Assembly: GCF_024623785.1 (NCBI RefSeq) | Contig: NZ_JANKBZ010000004.1 | Location: 496,001-560,000, forward strand | Direction of reading: 5' to 3' | Length of the DNA: 64,000 nucleotides | Source of the DNA: Archangium lipolyticum | GTDB taxonomy: Bacteria; Myxococcota; Myxococcia; Myxococcales; Myxococcaceae | Shown: positions 47,884 through 56,328 of the stretch, piece by piece | Layout of the letters: each line of letters opens with the position of its first letter | How positions within the stretch are numbered: the first letter of the stretch is position 1 | Position numbers and translations under genes: made by a program | The notes under the pieces: model-generated | What the model saw: the letters and a program-made list of their open reading frames with translations, nothing else | What the model was told of the DNA's origin: nothing | Database searches by the model: none

Positions 47884-49173
47884 ATGGAAGGAAGCCAACG
47901 GACGCGAGTCCTGGTGTGTGCATGGGCAATCCTCGTGGTCGCCTGCGGGCCCGGCGGGGACGGGTGGGAAGAGTCCTTCCCTTCCGAGCCCGGCGCTTCC
48001 GAGGAGGTGGCCACCGAGGCGCCCCTGCCCAACGGGGGGCTCGAGGTGGCACCCGTCCACGTGGAGACGGAGGTGGGAGAGCCCCGGGCGGTACCCCCGC
48101 TGTTCCAGCCGGGCTACCACGCGGCGCTGCGCTGGTCCCACAGCACGGGCAACGTGACGTTCCGCCTGCGCGTGCCGGTGGGCCGTGCGGGGCAACGGGT
48201 GCGGCTCGCCTTCCGATCGGGAGATGGAAACCTGGTGCTGCGCCGGGCCACCGTGGCGCGCGCCGGGCCGAACGGCTCGCTGGCCTCCGCGCCCGTGACG
48301 GTGACGTTCTCCGGCACGCAGGGCTTCTCCGTGGGGGCGAGGAAGCGCGTGGTGTCGGACCCCGTCCCCTTCCCGGTGGGCTTCCGTGACGAGCTGGCCG
48401 TGTCCTTCGAGGTCCAGGGCGCGCTGGGCGTGAGCGCCATCGAGACGCTGCCCGGCAGCTACGTGCGCTCGGGGGCCTATACGGGCACCACGGGCGCCAT
48501 CGGTGGCTCGGCCTGGGCCCGCGCGGTGGGGCTCGCCACGGTGGACGTCGAGGGCCCGCCCGCGCGCGCCTTCGTCGCCATCGGGGACAGCATCACCGAG
48601 GGCTACATCACCGAGCGCGACGACACGCGCCTGGCGTGGCCCTCGCTGGCCGAGGCCCGGCTGGGCGTGCCCGTCGTCAACGCCGGCGTCTCCGGCCAGG
48701 GCTTCTACGAGGAGTTGGAGAACCTGGATCAGGAGGTGCTGCCGCTGCAGGGCATCACCGACTGCATCGTGCTGCTGGGCACCAATGACCTGAGCTCGCT
48801 GGGGCTGGAGGGATTGCAGACGCGGATGAACCTGCTCCTCTCGCGGCTCGCGCCCCTGTGCCGCACCTGGGTGGGCACGCTGCTGCCCAAGGAGAAGTCC
48901 AACCACGGCGACTACGAGGTGGTGAAGAGGGACCGGCTGGCGATGAACGCGTGGATCCGGAGCACCTTCCCCGACGTCATCGACTTCGAGGCGGTGACGC
49001 GCCAGCCGGACAACGTGCACCTCTTCCTGGACGGGCTGGAGGTGGACGGCATCCACCCGAGCGCCGAGGGCCATCGCGTCATGGCCGCCGAGGTGGTGCG
49101 CGTGCTGCGCGAGCGGGGTGTCCAGCCGGAGCAGGGCGTACAGCCCCAGGGCGACGAGCCCCCCGCGCCCTGA
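47884..49173 (+). CDS. SGNH/GDSL-family esterase lipoprotein
   Basis: 429 residues. Signal peptide with lipobox VVAC, a beta-rich N-terminal domain (about 60-230), then the SGNH hydrolase core with block I IGDSITEGYI (nucleophile Ser), block II Gly in NAGVSGQGF, block III LLGTNDLS, and block V DGIHPSAEGH with the catalytic Asp and His. All four blocks are intact. It is probably a secreted esterase acting on a polysaccharide or lipid. GGAGGGG precedes the ATG at 47884, ruling out the longer upstream frame. Confidence 0.88.
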   Translation: MEGSQRTRVLVCAWAILVVACGPGGDGWEESFPSEPGASEEVATEAPLPNGGLEVAPVHVETEVGEPRAVPPLFQPGYHAALRWSHSTGNVTFRLRVPVGRAGQRVRLAFRSGDGNLVLRRATVARAGPNGSLASAPVTVTFSGTQGFSVGARKRVVSDPVPFPVGFRDELAVSFEVQGALGVSAIETLPGSYVRSGAYTGTTGAIGGSAWARAVGLATVDVEGPPARAFVAIGDSITEGYITERDDTRLAWPSLAEARLGVPVVNAGVSGQGFYEELENLDQEVLPLQGITDCIVLLGTNDLSSLGLEGLQTRMNLLLSRLAPLCRTWVGTLLPKEKSNHGDYEVVKRDRLAMNAWIRSTFPDVIDFEAVTRQPDNVHLFLDGLEVDGIHPSAEGHRVMAAEVVRVLRERGVQPEQGVQPQGDEPPAP

Positions 49174-49303
49174 GCCCCGGCGAGGGAGGGAGACGGCAAC
49201 TTTCCAGTGCTCCCACCTCGGGCCGGTCCACGAGGAAATCGGGCGTGACCGGCCACGCCCGGGACGTTATCTCCTCGCCCGAGGGGACACCCGGCACGGG
49301 ACG

Positions 49304-50866
49304 ATGACGAGCACCTGGTACGACGCAGTGGTGGTGGGGGCGGGCTTCGGCGGACTGGCCACGGCGCTCGAGCTCACCCAGCGGGGCGCCCGCGTGGCGC
49401 TCTGCGAGACCCTCAATTATCCGGGAGGTTGCGCCAGCACCTTCCGGCGGCACGGCTACGCCTTCGAGGCGGGCGCCACCCTCTTCTCGGGGCTCGCCGA
49501 GGAGCAGCTCTTCGGGCGGTGGATGCGCCAGCTCGGGCTGGACGTGACGGTGGACTGGTTGGATCCGCTGGTGGAGCTGCGCACCCCGGGCATGCGGCTG
49601 GGCGTGTACCGCGAGCGCCAGCGCCTGATGGAGCAGCTCCTGGCCTTCCCCGGCGCTCCGGCCGATGCGCTGCGCGGCTTCTTCACGCTGCAGCAGCAGG
49701 TGGCGCAGGCGCTGTGGCCTCTCTTCGATGATCCCACGCTGCTGCCGCCGCTCGACCTTCGGGCACTGCTGCGACACACCTCGCGGGCCACGCGGTACCT
49801 GCCGCTGGTGCGCTGGATGGGACGGCCGCTCGGCGCCGTACTGGAGCGCTACGGACTGCTGCGCTTCACCCCGCTGCGCACGTACCTGGACGCGCTCTGC
49901 CAGATAACGGTGCAGTGCGGTGCCCTGGAGGCGGAGGCCCCCTTCGCGCTCGCGGCCATGGACTACTACTGGCGCGGCACCGGGCACGTGCGCGGTGGCA
50001 TCGGACGGCTGGCGGGCGCGCTCGCGGGGGCCGTAGGTACCGGGGGAGGCGAGGTGCTGTTCGCCAACCGGGTGAAGTCGCTCGAGCCCGTGCCCGGAGG
50101 CTGGAAGGTGACGTCGCGCCAGGGAGAGCTGCACGCGCGCCACGTGGTGGCGAACATGCTGCCCCAGGGGCTGGTGCGCCTGCTGGGACTGCCGCCCGAG
50201 CGCGTGCCCTCGCACCTGCGAACGCTGGCGGGACGGGTGGAGGAGGGCTGGGGCGCGGTGATGCTGTACCTGGTGGTGCGAGCACCGGAGGAGTCCTCGC
50301 CGGGCGCGCACCACCTGGAGCTGGTGCAGAACGAGCAGGCGCCCTTCGTGGAGGGCAACCACCTCTTCGCCTCGCTCAGCGGCGAGGCCGATACGGGCCG
50401 CGCGCCGCCGGGACACCGGACGCTGACGGTGTCCACGCACGTGCCGCTGCGCTCGTTGATGGCGCGCTCGGAGGAGGAGCAGGCCCGCCTCGTCTCCACC
50501 ATCCAGGAGCGGATGCGGCAGGGATTGAGGCGGCTGGCGCCCGAGTGGATGGAGAACGTGCAGCACGAGATGACGGCCTCGCCGCGCACCTTCGAGCGCT
50601 TCACCCAGCGCGAGGCGGGTGCCGTGGGAGGAGTGCCGAGGCGAGCCGGGCTGCACCACTACCGCACGTTGGGGCCGCGCGAGGTCCAGCGCGGGCTGTG
50701 GCTGGTGGGGGATTCGGTGTTCCCGGGGCAGAGCACGTTGGCCACGGCGCTCGGAGGGGTGCGCACCGCGGCGAGCATCGCGAGAGGGGTGAGGTCTCAG
50801 TCACCCTCGAAGCGGACCCCCGCGGCCCTGGCCTCGGACACCAGCCGGTCCACCTTGTCGACGTAG
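49304..50866 (+). CDS. CrtI-like FAD-dependent oxidoreductase
   Basis: 520 residues. N-terminal FAD motif (DAVVVGAGFGGLATALEL), then CETLNYPGGCASTF, and near the C-terminus a second FAD-contact block (GLWLVGDSVFPGQSTLATALGG). This is the phytoene-desaturase (CrtI) superfamily arrangement; substrates could be carotenoids, retinoids or other polyenes. No other carotenoid genes are nearby. The last 23 residues (SQSPSKRTPAALASDTSRSTLST) are antisense to the photolyase gene, with which it overlaps by 70 bases, so they may be an acquired tail after loss of an earlier stop. Confidence 0.8.
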   Translation: MTSTWYDAVVVGAGFGGLATALELTQRGARVALCETLNYPGGCASTFRRHGYAFEAGATLFSGLAEEQLFGRWMRQLGLDVTVDWLDPLVELRTPGMRLGVYRERQRLMEQLLAFPGAPADALRGFFTLQQQVAQALWPLFDDPTLLPPLDLRALLRHTSRATRYLPLVRWMGRPLGAVLERYGLLRFTPLRTYLDALCQITVQCGALEAEAPFALAAMDYYWRGTGHVRGGIGRLAGALAGAVGTGGGEVLFANRVKSLEPVPGGWKVTSRQGELHARHVVANMLPQGLVRLLGLPPERVPSHLRTLAGRVEEGWGAVMLYLVVRAPEESSPGAHHLELVQNEQAPFVEGNHLFASLSGEADTGRAPPGHRTLTVSTHVPLRSLMARSEEEQARLVSTIQERMRQGLRRLAPEWMENVQHEMTASPRTFERFTQREAGAVGGVPRRAGLHHYRTLGPREVQRGLWLVGDSVFPGQSTLATALGGVRTAASIARGVRSQSPSKRTPAALASDTSRSTLST

Positions 50867-52206
50867 GCGTCCATGTCCGCCTTCCGCTCCAGGCCTCCCG
50901 ATGACATGTAGCGCACGGTGCCGAAGATTTCGCGCTCACCCCAGGGCCGGTCGTGCAGGCCGAACACCCAGCCGATGTTGGCGTAGGAGTTCGCGTCCCG
51001 CCCGTCCAGGAGGTACTTGTTGTTGAGCTCCAGCGCCATGCGGTGCCCGTGCTCGGGGGTGCTGCTCCACTCCAGGATCTTCTTTCCCCAGTACATGCGC
51101 ATGGCGTTGTGCATGTAGCCCGTGTAACGCATCTCGCGCATGGCGGCGTTCCAGTACGGGTCGTGCGTGCGCGCCCGTTCGAGCTGCTCCTTCGTGTACT
51201 GGTGGTGCCGCTCGTCGCCCCGGTGCTTCTCCAGCGTCTTCCGGGCCCACTCGGGCAGGCACTCGAAGGAGTCGTAGTGGGGCGTGTACTCGGCGAAGTT
51301 CTGCGCCAGCTCGCGCCGGACGATGAGCTCCTCGAGGAAGCTCTCGCGCTGGTGGTCCGCCACCTTCGCCTCGCGCGCGGCGAGCGCCACCTCCACGGGG
51401 CTCACCTGACCGAAGTGGAGATACTTGCTCATGTGCGAGACGTGGGTCGTCTCCGGGTGGGGGCGGCTCTCCTGGTACTCGGGGAGGTGCTCCGTGAGGA
51501 ACTTGCGGAGCAGGCGCTTCGCCTCGCTCGTGCCGCCCTTGAAGCGGTGGCTCACCGCCGGCACGGAGCGGTCCAGGTCCAGCTTCGCCAGCACCGCGTC
51601 GAGGTCCTCCAGGTCGAGCCCCTTCACGCCGAGCCCCAGCGAGTCCGTCTTGAGCGGCGTGGGCGAGAGTTCCACGAGGTACGCGATCCAGAGGCGGTGG
51701 ATCTTGGGACGAAGGGTGCGCGCGGCGAACTCGGCCTTGCCCGAGGCGGCCGCCACGGGAACCACCACGTCGCCCTCGACTTGAATCACCGGGCAGGAGG
51801 CCTTGTCGGCCACGGCCCGGCGCCACTGCTTCTGGTGCCGCAGGTAACCCCGGTCACACACCACCAGTGCCGCGTGCCGGGCGAGCTTCAGCGCCACAGC
51901 ATCCGGGCCACCGCGCTGGACCACGAGGGGAATCTTCCGGCGAGCCAGGGCGCGCTGCGTGTCCTGGAGCCCCTCCAACATGAAGCGGTAGTGACGGACG
52001 TTGGCCTCGGGGTAGCCGTCCATCAGCCCGAAGCCCACCAACAGCGGCAACTTTGCCTCGTTGGCCCGCTGGATGGCGTATTCCAACGCGGGGTTGAACG
52101 CGGCACGCTGGCTCTGCTGCATCCAATAGAGGATGTACTCGCCACTCTTCGACTCGTGGGTGTTGAGCCGTTGGATGCGGCCCTCCTCGATGGTCCTGCT
52201 CGCCAT
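50797..52206 (-). CDS. phr: Class II deoxyribodipyrimidine photolyase
   Basis: 469 residues. Light-driven repair of cyclobutane pyrimidine dimers using reduced FAD. The N-terminal antenna domain starts YILYWMQQSQRAAFNPALEYAI, typical of class II. The catalytic C-terminal half shows NFAEYTPHYDSFECLPEWA, YTGYMHNAMRMYWGKKILEW and DGRDANSYANIGWVFGLHDRPW, all class II hallmarks. Its gene is the last of a minus-strand series after the HEAT protein and kinase-tail protein genes, with only a 3-base gap to the latter. Its 3' end overlaps the CrtI-like gene on the other strand by 70 bases. Confidence 0.93.
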   Translation of the reverse strand: MASRTIEEGRIQRLNTHESKSGEYILYWMQQSQRAAFNPALEYAIQRANEAKLPLLVGFGLMDGYPEANVRHYRFMLEGLQDTQRALARRKIPLVVQRGGPDAVALKLARHAALVVCDRGYLRHQKQWRRAVADKASCPVIQVEGDVVVPVAAASGKAEFAARTLRPKIHRLWIAYLVELSPTPLKTDSLGLGVKGLDLEDLDAVLAKLDLDRSVPAVSHRFKGGTSEAKRLLRKFLTEHLPEYQESRPHPETTHVSHMSKYLHFGQVSPVEVALAAREAKVADHQRESFLEELIVRRELAQNFAEYTPHYDSFECLPEWARKTLEKHRGDERHHQYTKEQLERARTHDPYWNAAMREMRYTGYMHNAMRMYWGKKILEWSSTPEHGHRMALELNNKYLLDGRDANSYANIGWVFGLHDRPWGEREIFGTVRYMSSGGLERKADMDAYVDKVDRLVSEARAAGVRFEGD

Positions 52207-52209
52207 GGC

Positions 52210-53040
52210 TCACCGGTGGAGGGACTGGGGCTCGCGCTTCCGGGAGCTGGCGGAGACCGGCAGGTAGCACTTGCCCTTGTACTCGGCCTGGCTCTCGTAG
52301 CATGGCGGGCGTTTGGCCAGTTCCACCCAACAGCCGCCGCGGATTTCCACCTCGCCCTCATTGGGTTTGCAGGGCGTCTTGGCCTGATCGACGAACGGCG
52401 CCTTGGGCAGGGGATAGGCGATGGGCGCCTGCCCCATCCTGGCCTTGTGGATCAACACGGGCGCACGGTGCGAGGCCATGGCCTGCTCGGCCCTCCACCG
52501 CTCCACGGATGAACGGCTCGTGTCCTGCTGCCCGTACCTGTCCCGCTCCACCAGATGGATGACCAGGCGCGCGGACAGGAGCACCAGGACGACCGCCGCG
52601 GCGGTGCGCCAGCGGCTGGCGCGCACCCACCGCCAGCCGGATACGGGCAGATGCCACAGGAACTCCAGCAACCCCATCGGCACGCGGGTGAGGTGGACGC
52701 GAGCCTCCTCATCGTTCGCAACCCGCCCGACGGCGGTGCCAAGCAACTCGAGCATCCCGCGAAGCTGGGACAACTGGCCGGAGGCCGGAGCCTTCTCCAC
52801 CTCCAGCACGAACTGGGGAGGCATGGACTGGGAGCGCAAGCACACCCGCCACTCCTCTTGCGGCTCCATGGGAGCGCGCTCGCTCGGGAGCAGCACCAGA
52901 GCCGGGTTGTCCGTGAACGCGTTACGGGCCTCGTAGAGCCGGCCCAATTCCTCGGTGTCCGGCTCCGGCTTCCGGACCGCGTACCGCTTGAGGAGCTTGA
53001 AGCGCCCCAACCAGCCCCTGAAGAACCCCCTGTCCGCCAT
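52210..53040 (-). CDS. Orphan Ser/Thr-kinase C-terminal-tail protein (no kinase domain)
   Basis: 276 residues with one transmembrane helix (about 156-170, VVLVLLSARLVIHLV). After it comes a periplasmic tail with the pattern LPKAPFVDQAKTPCKPN, IRGGCWVELAKRPPC, then YKGKCYLPV. That Cys/Gly/Trp tail is what many myxobacterial Ser/Thr kinases carry after their membrane helix, but here the kinase domain is missing; the N-terminal 140 residues are a different, charged domain (MADRGFFRGWLGRFKLLKRY). GAGGAGG precedes the ATG at 53040. It could be a sensor or decoy for the extracytoplasmic ligand of such kinases. It lies between the HEAT and photolyase genes. Confidence 0.75.
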   Translation of the reverse strand: MADRGFFRGWLGRFKLLKRYAVRKPEPDTEELGRLYEARNAFTDNPALVLLPSERAPMEPQEEWRVCLRSQSMPPQFVLEVEKAPASGQLSQLRGMLELLGTAVGRVANDEEARVHLTRVPMGLLEFLWHLPVSGWRWVRASRWRTAAAVVLVLLSARLVIHLVERDRYGQQDTSRSSVERWRAEQAMASHRAPVLIHKARMGQAPIAYPLPKAPFVDQAKTPCKPNEGEVEIRGGCWVELAKRPPCYESQAEYKGKCYLPVSASSRKREPQSLHR

Positions 53041-53093
53041 GTGCGCCTCCTCGCCCCGCTTCCTCAATGTTTGAAGACTCATCTCCGCACTCC

Positions 53094-54290
53094 TCACGAT
53101 GCGAACAGGCCCATGTACCCGAGTGCTTCGGAAGCCGCATGGCGGAGGGCCGGGCCTCCTTCGCGCGCCAGCCGCGACAAGGCCGGTGCCGTCTCGGCCG
53201 CGAGTGGGCCGAAGAGCCCGAGCGCCACCACCGCATCATGCTTCAGCCCCGGGAGTGAGGACAGGCCACTGAACGCATCGAGCACGAGCCGGAAGGACGA
53301 GTCCGGCCTGTCCAGCAGGCGCGACAGCGGCGGAATGGCCTCGCGAACCCCGAGCCTGCCGAGCGCCAGCGCCACCTGACCCCGCACCTCCTCGGGGACG
53401 GAGGAATCCTCCAGCGCCACCAACAGGCTCGGTGCGAGTGCCTCCGTGGCAGGACCTCGAACCGACAACGCGGCGGCGGCCCTGCGCGCCACGGATGAAG
53501 AGGAATCGTGAAGTGAGCCCAGCAGCGCGCCAGCGACTTGCGTGCTCGTGGGCGAGAACCGCGCGAGCGCCTCGGCGGCGGCGGCCCGGACACGCGCCGT
53601 CCCCGCCCGCAGGGCCTCCAGGAGCACCTCGGACGTCTCGGGCAGGGGCTCGAGCCGGCCCAGGCGCCCGGCCGCCTGGATTCGCGTGCTCTCGTCCCCA
53701 CCCGCCCGGAGCGCATCGACCGTGACGCCCCACAACCCGGGGGTGTCGTCGTCATCGGGCAGGAAACCGGCGGCGAGGTGGCGCACACCCGGCACGTCAT
53801 CTCCGAGCAGGCGCTGGAGCTCGGTCCGCACGGACGGAGGCGCCGGAGGATGGAGCACGCGCAGCGCGGCCTCCCGGACCTCCGCGCGCTCCGAGCCCAG
53901 GTGCGGCACCAGGGCGCTCGTATCGAAATCGGCCTGCCGCAACGCCAGGATGCAGTCCTCCCTCACGCGGGCATCGTCGTCCGCCAGACAGCGGATCAAC
54001 CCTGGAATCGCCGCGGCATGCGGACACGTCACGACAAGCCGCGCGGCGATGCGCCGGACCGCGGGCTGCTCGCTCTCGAAGAGTTCCACGACACGGCCGG
54101 GGAGTGCTTCCTGTAGGGGAAGGTGCAACCGGGCCTCGGTGAGCTGGAGCAGACGCTCGATGGCCATCCCCTGTTCGGTGGGAGGCGCATCCAGCACGGC
54201 ATACACCAGGAGGGTGATCGCCCCAGGTTCCTTGCGAAGCGCGGCCACTGGCAGCGCGAGCGCTTCCTTCAGCCCAGCAAGTGGGTCCAT
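53094..54290 (-). CDS. HEAT-repeat protein
   Basis: 398 residues made of repeating helical pairs with HEAT-like signatures (VRRIAARLVVTCPHAAAIPGL, AEVREAALRVLHP, ESTRIQAAGRLGRLEPL, SSSVARRAAAALSV, VRGQVALALGRLG). HEAT proteins are binding scaffolds; no enzyme motif is present. No signal peptide, so cytoplasmic. The ATG at 54288-54290 is chosen because the longer frame would run back into the REP-like repeat. It appears to head a three-gene set with the kinase-tail protein and photolyase genes. Confidence 0.8.
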   Translation of the reverse strand: MDPLAGLKEALALPVAALRKEPGAITLLVYAVLDAPPTEQGMAIERLLQLTEARLHLPLQEALPGRVVELFESEQPAVRRIAARLVVTCPHAAAIPGLIRCLADDDARVREDCILALRQADFDTSALVPHLGSERAEVREAALRVLHPPAPPSVRTELQRLLGDDVPGVRHLAAGFLPDDDDTPGLWGVTVDALRAGGDESTRIQAAGRLGRLEPLPETSEVLLEALRAGTARVRAAAAEALARFSPTSTQVAGALLGSLHDSSSSVARRAAAALSVRGPATEALAPSLLVALEDSSVPEEVRGQVALALGRLGVREAIPPLSRLLDRPDSSFRLVLDAFSGLSSLPGLKHDAVVALGLFGPLAAETAPALSRLAREGGPALRHAASEALGYMGLFAS

Positions 54291-54378
54291 GGAGATGGCT
54301 GCTAGCACACCCGGACATGACCAGGAAGGTAGTGCCTTGGAAACCGCCTTGAGTTGTCGACAGGGCGCCAGAGCGTAG

Positions 54379-54413
54379 ACCCTCACCCCGGCCCTCTCCC
54401 AAAGGGAGAGGGT
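54379..54413. repeat. REP-like palindromic repeat, single copy
   Basis: ACCCTCACCCCGGCCCTCTC then CCAAAGGGAGAGGGT, the same element as at 1652-1688 with an AAA loop. It lies between the HEAT protein gene and the YeiH gene, which diverge, so it may sit in their promoter region. Confidence 0.8.
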
Positions 54414-54505
54414 GCGCTCGGGAGCCTCCGAACCATCCAAAAAGCTGATGGCTCATCCCGTCTTCCGTCTGGTTTCCCCGAGGGCTCCGAACCCATCGTG
54501 AGGGC

Positions 54506-55396
54506 ATGAACGCTCCCGCTGTCGCGCTCGTGGCCGGCATCCTCGTGGCCCTGCTCGTGGGCAACCCCTACGTGGAGTGGACCCGCCGCGTCACCCATCC
54601 CCTGCTGGCCCTCTCGGTGGTGGGGCTCGGCGCCGGCATGGATCTGCGCGTCGTCGCCGCCGTGGGAGCACACGGCGTCATCTACACCGTGGCGGGCATC
54701 ACCGTGTGCCTGGTGCTCGGCACCCTGTTCGCCCGGGCGCTCGGCGTGTCCCGGGAGGCCGGTCTGCTCATCAGCGTCGGCACCGCCATCTGCGGCGGGA
54801 GCGCCATCGCAGCCATGGTCCCCGTGCTGCGCCCCAAGACACACGAGGTCTCCGTCGCGCTCGGCACCGTGTTCCTCCTCAATGCCGTGGCGCTCTTCGT
54901 GTTCCCCGCCGTCGGGCATGCCGTGGGACTCGACGCGAGCCGGTTCGGCCTGTGGAGCGCCCTCGCCATCCACGACACCAGCTCCGTGGTGGGTGCCGCC
55001 CTCCAGTTCGGACCCCAGGCCCTGGAGGTGGCCACCACCGTCAAACTGGCTCGAGCCCTGTGGATCGTCCCGCTCACCCTCCTGGTCGGCGCATGGCGGC
55101 GCAACTCGGGCGACGCATCGCCCCAGCAGGGCAAGGCGCGGCATCCCTGGTTCATCCTCGGATTCATCGCCACGGCGGCGCTCGTCACCTGGGTGCCCAT
55201 GCTCCGGCCGGCAGGGCAGCTCGTGGCAGCCGCCTCCAGGCAGGCACTGGTCCTGACACTCTTCCTCATCGGCGCGAACCTCACCCGTGACGCGCTCCGC
55301 TCCGTGGGCGTGCGGCCCCTCGCCCAGGGCCTGGCGCTCTGGGTGTGCATGGCGGGCATGAGCCTCGGCGCCATCGTCCTGCGCCTCGTGGACTGA
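54506..55396 (+). CDS. yeiH: YeiH-family (UPF0324) putative membrane exporter
   Basis: 296 residues, about eight to nine transmembrane helices. The UPF0324/YeiH signature is clear: HPLLALSVVGLGAGMDL, GTAICGGSAIAAMVPVL, AIHDTSSVVGAAL and LFLIGANLTRDALRSVGVRPL. The family is proposed to export sulfur compounds or organic anions; substrate unproven. It converges on a LysR-type regulator gene 7 bases away, the same pairing as yeiH with yeiE in enterobacteria, which supports control by that regulator. Confidence 0.85.
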   Translation: MNAPAVALVAGILVALLVGNPYVEWTRRVTHPLLALSVVGLGAGMDLRVVAAVGAHGVIYTVAGITVCLVLGTLFARALGVSREAGLLISVGTAICGGSAIAAMVPVLRPKTHEVSVALGTVFLLNAVALFVFPAVGHAVGLDASRFGLWSALAIHDTSSVVGAALQFGPQALEVATTVKLARALWIVPLTLLVGAWRRNSGDASPQQGKARHPWFILGFIATAALVTWVPMLRPAGQLVAAASRQALVLTLFLIGANLTRDALRSVGVRPLAQGLALWVCMAGMSLGAIVLRLVD

Positions 55397-55403
55397 GGCG
55401 CGC

Positions 55404-56306
55404 TCAGAGGTGCAGCAGCGCCGGTGGCGCGGCACGAGCGTGGCGCAGGAAGCGGCCCGCGAGGCCCGAGGGCTCATCCACCGGCAGCACCCACGAGAAG
55501 GCCCGCTCCACGCTCAATCCCGGTACCGGCAGCACCCGCAGCCGGCCCAGCGCCAGCTCGTCCTGGATGCTCCACCTGGACAGGAAGCCCACGCCCAGGC
55601 CGAGCCTCACCGCGCCCTTGATGGCCTCGTTGTCGCCGAGCTGCAGGTCTCCCGCCTGAAGCCCCCGGCGCACGCCCGCCTTGCGCAGCGCCCGCTCCAT
55701 CACGGCCCGTGTCCCCGAGCCCGGCTCGCGCCAGAGCAGCGGCACCGCGCGGAGCGCCTCCACCGAGCGCACCCGCAGCAACTCCGCCGGGGCCCGCGAG
55801 GAGACGACGGGCACCAACTCGTCATCCAGGTAGCGCTCCAGGCGGATGAGGGCGGCACGGGCGTGTCCCTCCACCAGGCCCAGCGGGGCACGGCCCTCGC
55901 CCACCCACGCGAGCACCTGTGTGGTGTTGCCCACCTCCACCCGCGCCTGCACGCTCCGGTGCGAGCGCAGGAAGGAGGCCAGCAGCTCCGGCACCACGTA
56001 GCTGGCGACCGTCGTGCTTGCCGCCAGCACCAGCTCTCCGCCGGGCTCCTCCTCGACGGAGACCGCGAGCGCCGCCTCGTCCAGCAACTGGTGGATGCGC
56101 TGCGCGTACTCCAGCAAGGCACGGCCCGCGTCGTTGAGGCGCACGCCTCGCGCGGTGCGCACCAGCAGCGGCTGGCCGCATTCGCGTTCGAGCTGGCGCA
56201 CCTGCGCCGTCACCGCGGGCTGGGACAGGTGCAGCAGCCGCGAGGCCGCCGACACCTGTCCCGTGGTGGCCACTACCCTGAACGTCTCGAGCCGCCGCGG
56301 ATCCAA
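55404..56306 (-). CDS. LysR-type transcriptional regulator (YeiE/CysB-like)
   Basis: 300 residues. N-terminal winged helix-turn-helix (VVATTGQVSAASRLLHLSQPAVTAQVRQLERE) begins nine residues after a TTG start at 56304-56306; no upstream ATG fits, so TTG is the probable start. The C-terminal effector domain follows (ELVLAASTTVASYVVPELLASF; DNEAIKGAVRLGLGVGFL). It converges on the YeiH gene and follows the PatZ-like gene by 22 bases on the same strand, so it may be read partly from that gene's promoter. Confidence 0.85.
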   Translation of the reverse strand: MDPRRLETFRVVATTGQVSAASRLLHLSQPAVTAQVRQLERECGQPLLVRTARGVRLNDAGRALLEYAQRIHQLLDEAALAVSVEEEPGGELVLAASTTVASYVVPELLASFLRSHRSVQARVEVGNTTQVLAWVGEGRAPLGLVEGHARAALIRLERYLDDELVPVVSSRAPAELLRVRSVEALRAVPLLWREPGSGTRAVMERALRKAGVRRGLQAGDLQLGDNEAIKGAVRLGLGVGFLSRWSIQDELALGRLRVLPVPGLSVERAFSWVLPVDEPSGLAGRFLRHARAAPPALLHL

Positions 56307-56328
56307 CCGTGTGAACAGAGGGCCCTCC

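Noticed and set aside
49304-50866. Carotenoid biosynthesis cluster
   Set aside because: Only one CrtI-like gene is present, with no crtB, crtE or cyclase nearby, so the substrate cannot be assigned.
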